Shown here piece by piece: positions 60,173 through 64,000 of a stretch of DNA of 64,000 bases. The stretch comes from Ignelater luminosus (lineage: Eukaryota > Arthropoda > Insecta > Coleoptera > Elateridae). The translations under genes and the position numbers were made by a program. The notes below the pieces were generated by a model, which saw only the letters and a list, made by a program, of their open reading frames with translations, was not told the origin of the DNA and searched no databases. The DNA lies in contig VTPC01090705.1 in the NCBI GenBank assembly GCA_011009095.1, positions 163,215 through 227,214 of the forward strand, given 5' to 3'. The stretch's first letter is position 1. Each line of letters begins with the position of its first letter.

Positions 60173-62655
60173 TTTGTCAAAATGAATAGTTGAGGTGGAC
60201 ATCTGTAATTTTAGAAATCTCATTAAACGCATTAATAAGAAATCAAAGTTTACTTACTGTTCATACTGTCAAAGACTGTACGTACTATCGCCGTAAAGAG
60301 TAAAATCTAAAAAGTGGGATTGCATAAACAGCGGATAGAGCTTCCTAAGAAAGTTTCTCTAGGGGAGGTTTTCGACGCTGCTGCTAAAGGAAGCATTGCT
60401 AGAGTGGCTATAGCATTATCTGACCTTACGATAGATCATTTCAAGAAGACCCTTATCATCACTATTGCTAGAAGTGACATCACCAGAGAGGATGACCTAA
60501 AATCCAGGTGACCTGGATGGAGAGCAGATAGTATGACTTTAGCGCGTATACTGCATGCGAAACATTGGTTTTGTGATTAAAGAACGACTTATACTTTGTC
60601 GCCAAAGGCAAAATCCGATAGTTGATTGCCGTAGGCAATCTTGATTAGAAACAGTCTCTCTACCATATAATAGAACCAAAAAAGATTTTGTCAAGAAAGA
60701 TTTCACTGGGGAAGGCAAAGTCACAGATGGCAAGAATGAGGAATAATAAGCGCGATATTGTACCATACAGTGCAACATGAACTGTATTAGCTCTAAAAGT
60801 GGGATATTTGGCCTTAAGATAGCTTTTTCCCAAAAAGATTTGCTACATTGCTACCAGACAGAAAATAATTCAGAAGTCGACTGCTGCAAGCGGTCTTAAT
60901 TGGAAAGACGATCTTATACCGCATAGTGAAGTTCAATATTATATTCTTTGTAGTTTATGCAAAGAATTTTAAAGGAAAAAACACGACAATAAGCTGTTTG
61001 ATATGAAAGCATAGAGAGGTCACACCAAAGTGGATACTTGAGAGGTTTTGTAAGTATAGAACTGTGCTTGTTCAGTATGAAAACTTGTAAGTCCAAAAGA
61101 CATAAAAGTCTAGAGAAAGAAGTAGAACTTTAGAATTCTAAAAAAAAAGTTCATGTGTATTCGCACTCTTAAATATCTTTGCAGAAAAAAAGTCGTCTTT
61201 CCCCGTTTGGGGTCATGCACGAATCTTCATATGAAGCCGAGAACAAAAGGTTAAATAATTAATTATGGAAAGGTGGAAATTTGATTGGTAAACTCATTTG
61301 ATTTTGAACTCCTTGGTTGATACTCTTCTGCATTTCTTAATTCTGAACGTAGGTCATGTGTACACTCTGTAAATACTCGACATAATTACACGCTTACAAT
61401 GCCTCGACATACGTCTACCTTCTCCTGCATACAATCCAGTTAAAATTTATAATTCAGATGTTATCTCTATGGATCCAAGAAATTACTTATTGGATTATTT
61501 CCGCGTAGAAAATTTACAAATCCTTCGAGATCTTGCCATCATTCCGCGTCTTTCGTGAATCACATTCTTGTTATCGTTTCAATACCATCTTTATTTAATA
61601 TTTGGAAAATTTTGCTTACCATATCTAAATAAGTAGTTCACATTCTCGTTTTCTTTTTCAAAGAAAACAACCGAGAGTTCCACGTGCTGTCTTCATTGGT
61701 GCCTATTCGTTTGAGATGCTATTGGGTTAATATTTCACTTTGTCTTCTTCAATGTTCAGTTTCTAATCTCCGTGCTTACGATATCCATTCAAAAAGTTAA
61801 AGTTTTATGAGTATTCTGTTCCAACTTTAATAAAAGACGACTATGTTAAAAACAGTCAGTCGTTTCAGTGTTAGAAGTAACCTTACAAATTCTACTAGAA
61901 CAGGTCACTATTAGATCTGGCAATGTAAAAAAAACTAAAGATGTTTAAAGTAGATTTCCAGTGTTTCTATCTGAATTGTTAACGTTCTTTTTGAAATTAA
62001 CAATTTTGTAAGTTCTACGCTAATATTCTTCTGGGTTTCGAATCAGTGATGAAAAAAATTAACAAGTTCAAGTAAGTCTAGATCTAATTAGAATGGTTAC
62101 ACTTTAGAAGGTGGAGATAGAGGAGGTTGCTGAATTTTTTTTTGTACAAAAGGAAACAAATTATAAAAAGAAAAAAAGAAAAACTATCAATGAAGATAAA
62201 TTCCACTGTCACATTAACCCTTCCTTTCTATAATTCCTTAGTCGTTAACCTGCAAACAGGTGTGACCATAAGAAATTTAAAATTTTCATTTCTATTAAAA
62301 TTGCTTTGTTTAAACACATAATAGGTTTCATATGTTGCTTGCTTATAGTATTGACATATTCGCTTGTTAACTTAAATAAATTGTTAGCCTACGACAAAAT
62401 TGATTAGTAACGCTACGAAACAACTGCATACTTAACCTAATTTTTTCTAAATTCTTTAGCAGACTTTTAATTTATTTATTTTGCGCGACAAAAAGGTGGT
62501 TTTGCATAATACTATAAAATAATTTTGGTAATGTGTCTATATATGTGTCATTTTTACAGACATATAAAGAAAACAAATAAAAATTTGCAAGAATTCCTAA
62601 TGATAACTTTTGTGTATACTCAGATAGTAATCAAACAGGGAAGTTACATTCTAAA
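60173..62655. other. No recognisable gene; spacer
   Basis: Faintly repeated phrases such as CTAAAAAGTGGGATT (60308) and CTAAAAGTGGGATAT (60792), plus AAGAAAGATTT-type words, may be diverged relatives of the 145-bp array. The 65-aa frame 60314-60511 has no known motif. From 61.1 to 62.65 kb the DNA is AT-rich and nothing is supported. Confidence 0.4.
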
Positions 62656-62661
62656 TCCATA

Positions 62662-62790
62662 GTTGGCGACATAACTCTCTCTCTGATCGTGAATGATTTC
62701 CGCGAATCAATGTTACGAGCCAATAGCGAAACAGTGAGGGAGTCTTATAAAAGAGCACACATACACCGATGGATGGATGCATCGTGACCA
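62662..62790 (+). promoter_or_regulatory. Candidate TATA-type core promoter with GAGA-like element
   Basis: ACTCTCTCTCTGATC near 62671, the complement of a GAGAGAG factor site, lies about 75 bases upstream of CTTATAAAAGAGC near 62744-62756, which contains the canonical insect TATAAAAG. Initiation would be expected around 62775, near ATGCATCGTGACCAC. The surroundings are more GC-balanced than the flanks. No open reading frame of note follows within the next kilobase, so the downstream gene, if any, would need an intron or be non-coding. Confidence 0.25.
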
Positions 62791-62879
62791 CACATGGCGA
62801 ATGTCTTTTAACTGCGTTCCGGGAGTCATCATCATATCGGTCCCATGAGATCGCCATCACTAAACTCTACTATATATGT

Positions 62880-64000
62880 CAATATTGAAATACTTCACCC
62901 AAGTTTTAATAGATGAAATTGATTGTAGGTGCACGTACGCGCGCGCTCTTTTAGTTTTCTAAACCTTTAAATGGTGATAGAAAGACGGACCGAGAGGTTA
63001 TTAAGCAATAATTGAAACGCTAATTGAAATTTGTTAAATAACAGCATATAGAATTAGTTTCGGTTTAAGGGAGAGAATAAAATGCTTGAAAGCTACCTGT
63101 GTACGGTTAATTGAATCTGTCATGTAACGAAGAAATTAATTAAAAACTACCAGCACTAATCGATATTGGATATATAATAAACGTCTACTACCTGTTTTCA
63201 AAGTTGGCAATATTGCTTTTATTGGTTTAAAAAAATGGGAAACAATTATAATTGAATGTTTACTAATTTAAAAGCCTCAAGCGTTCGAAAAGAATTTAGA
63301 TCATGCTTTGAATGAGTTTTTGCTTTGAAAATCAAAGTAGGCCGAAATTGCAACTTTTGACGATTGCAGGTGACTGTTTACTGTTACTTTTTGTCATTAT
63401 CACAAACCAGATAAAAAAGACAACTTCTTGACGTTCGCCTTGCTCGAGCTTAATTTTCTTTTTTAATTTATGCTAATCCCCATTAAGTACTTTCAAGGTG
63501 CAAGTCATTTCAAACCATCAATGGGGTGTCAGTTTGTATTACGATAATCGTCAAACTGGGCGTTTTAAAAGTTCAATAATAAATTAAACAACTTTTTCCC
63601 CTTATCGCTTATATCGATTTCCTGTACAACCAATGGCACTTGTTGGTGTTTTACAAAAATTCCTAAAAACGTCTTAGCGCAACAAAAAAAAAACAAAACG
63701 GAAAGGATACGTCTTAAATATTATAATTACTTTTTGGAAACCAGATCTACTTAAGTATTCCGGTTGCCTGAAGTAACCTTCACCTCGATCTCTTCACGTG
63801 AACTTAATTCACGCAGCCACCGTTTTTTACTCTCCTGCTTCTCTTTTTTTTAATCTTATTCCTTCTTTAAACATCACACAACTTTTTTAACGGTATATCT
63901 TCATCTGTTCGATTCACTTCAAGAAGGCGATGGTCAATGGTTAAAACTTGATCAAAGTCACCGATGTCAGCTCAATATCCAGATAAGTGACACGTGAGCG
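62880..64000. other. No recognisable gene; AT-rich end of window
   Basis: No frame of note. CACGTG E-box strings occur near 63797 and 63991. Confidence 0.5.

Overview
The window looks like a piece of a eukaryotic nuclear genome, most likely an insect or another arthropod. It is strongly AT-rich, has no operons, ribosome binding sites or dense coding, and carries the remains of mariner, piggyBac-like, Tc1/mariner (DDE_3) and several non-LTR (LINE) elements. I found no intact host protein-coding gene, no tRNA or rRNA gene and no CRISPR array. Most open frames are chance frames in AT-rich DNA or by-products of tandem repeats. The species cannot be fixed from the sequence alone.

Layout. 1-2505: tandem array of ~135-140 bp units, split by an internally deleted mariner (897-~1568). 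5.39-5.94 and 8.45-8.90 kb: ~260-bp repeat units flanking a 5'-truncated LINE (~5.94-8.45 kb). 11.34-14.87 kb: modular repeats with three long tandem units and a ~1-kb block that recurs at 20.05-21.03 kb. 18.2-21.75 kb: array of ~368-bp units interleaved with that block. 25.6-26.4 kb: Tc1/mariner-type transposase remnant on the minus strand. 26.7-28.0 and 32.3-35.4 kb: dispersed repeat family holding a 75-bp hairpin insertion and a 1.58-kb LINE, each with a target-site duplication. 28.0-28.75 kb: GC-rich ~70-bp array running into a 400-base gap (28755-29154). 29.7-30.05 kb: jockey-like reverse transcriptase fragment. 43.7-44.0 kb: piggyBac-like remnant. 44.3-45.06 kb: CpG-rich island that could be a host 5' region. 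49.0-49.9 kb: purine-rich tract. 50.24-51.82 kb: GC-rich repeat in a mirror-ordered long inverted repeat. 56.2-58.24 kb: ~145-bp array broken by a LINE C-terminal fragment. 58880-60170: full-length mariner with near-identical inverted repeats and a TA duplication, but a broken transposase. The remaining stretches are AT-rich with nothing recognisable, apart from weak candidates for a terminal exon (42.0 kb) and a core promoter (62.7 kb).

There is no pathway here. The content is an arena of mobile elements and tandem repeats: arrays grew, elements landed inside them, and neighbouring repeat copies preserve the empty sites. The most unusual structures are the long inverted repeat at 50.2-51.8 kb, the 75-bp hairpin insertion with an empty paralogous site in the same window, and a short CCCGAAAGGG-type hairpin motif shared by otherwise unrelated tandem arrays.
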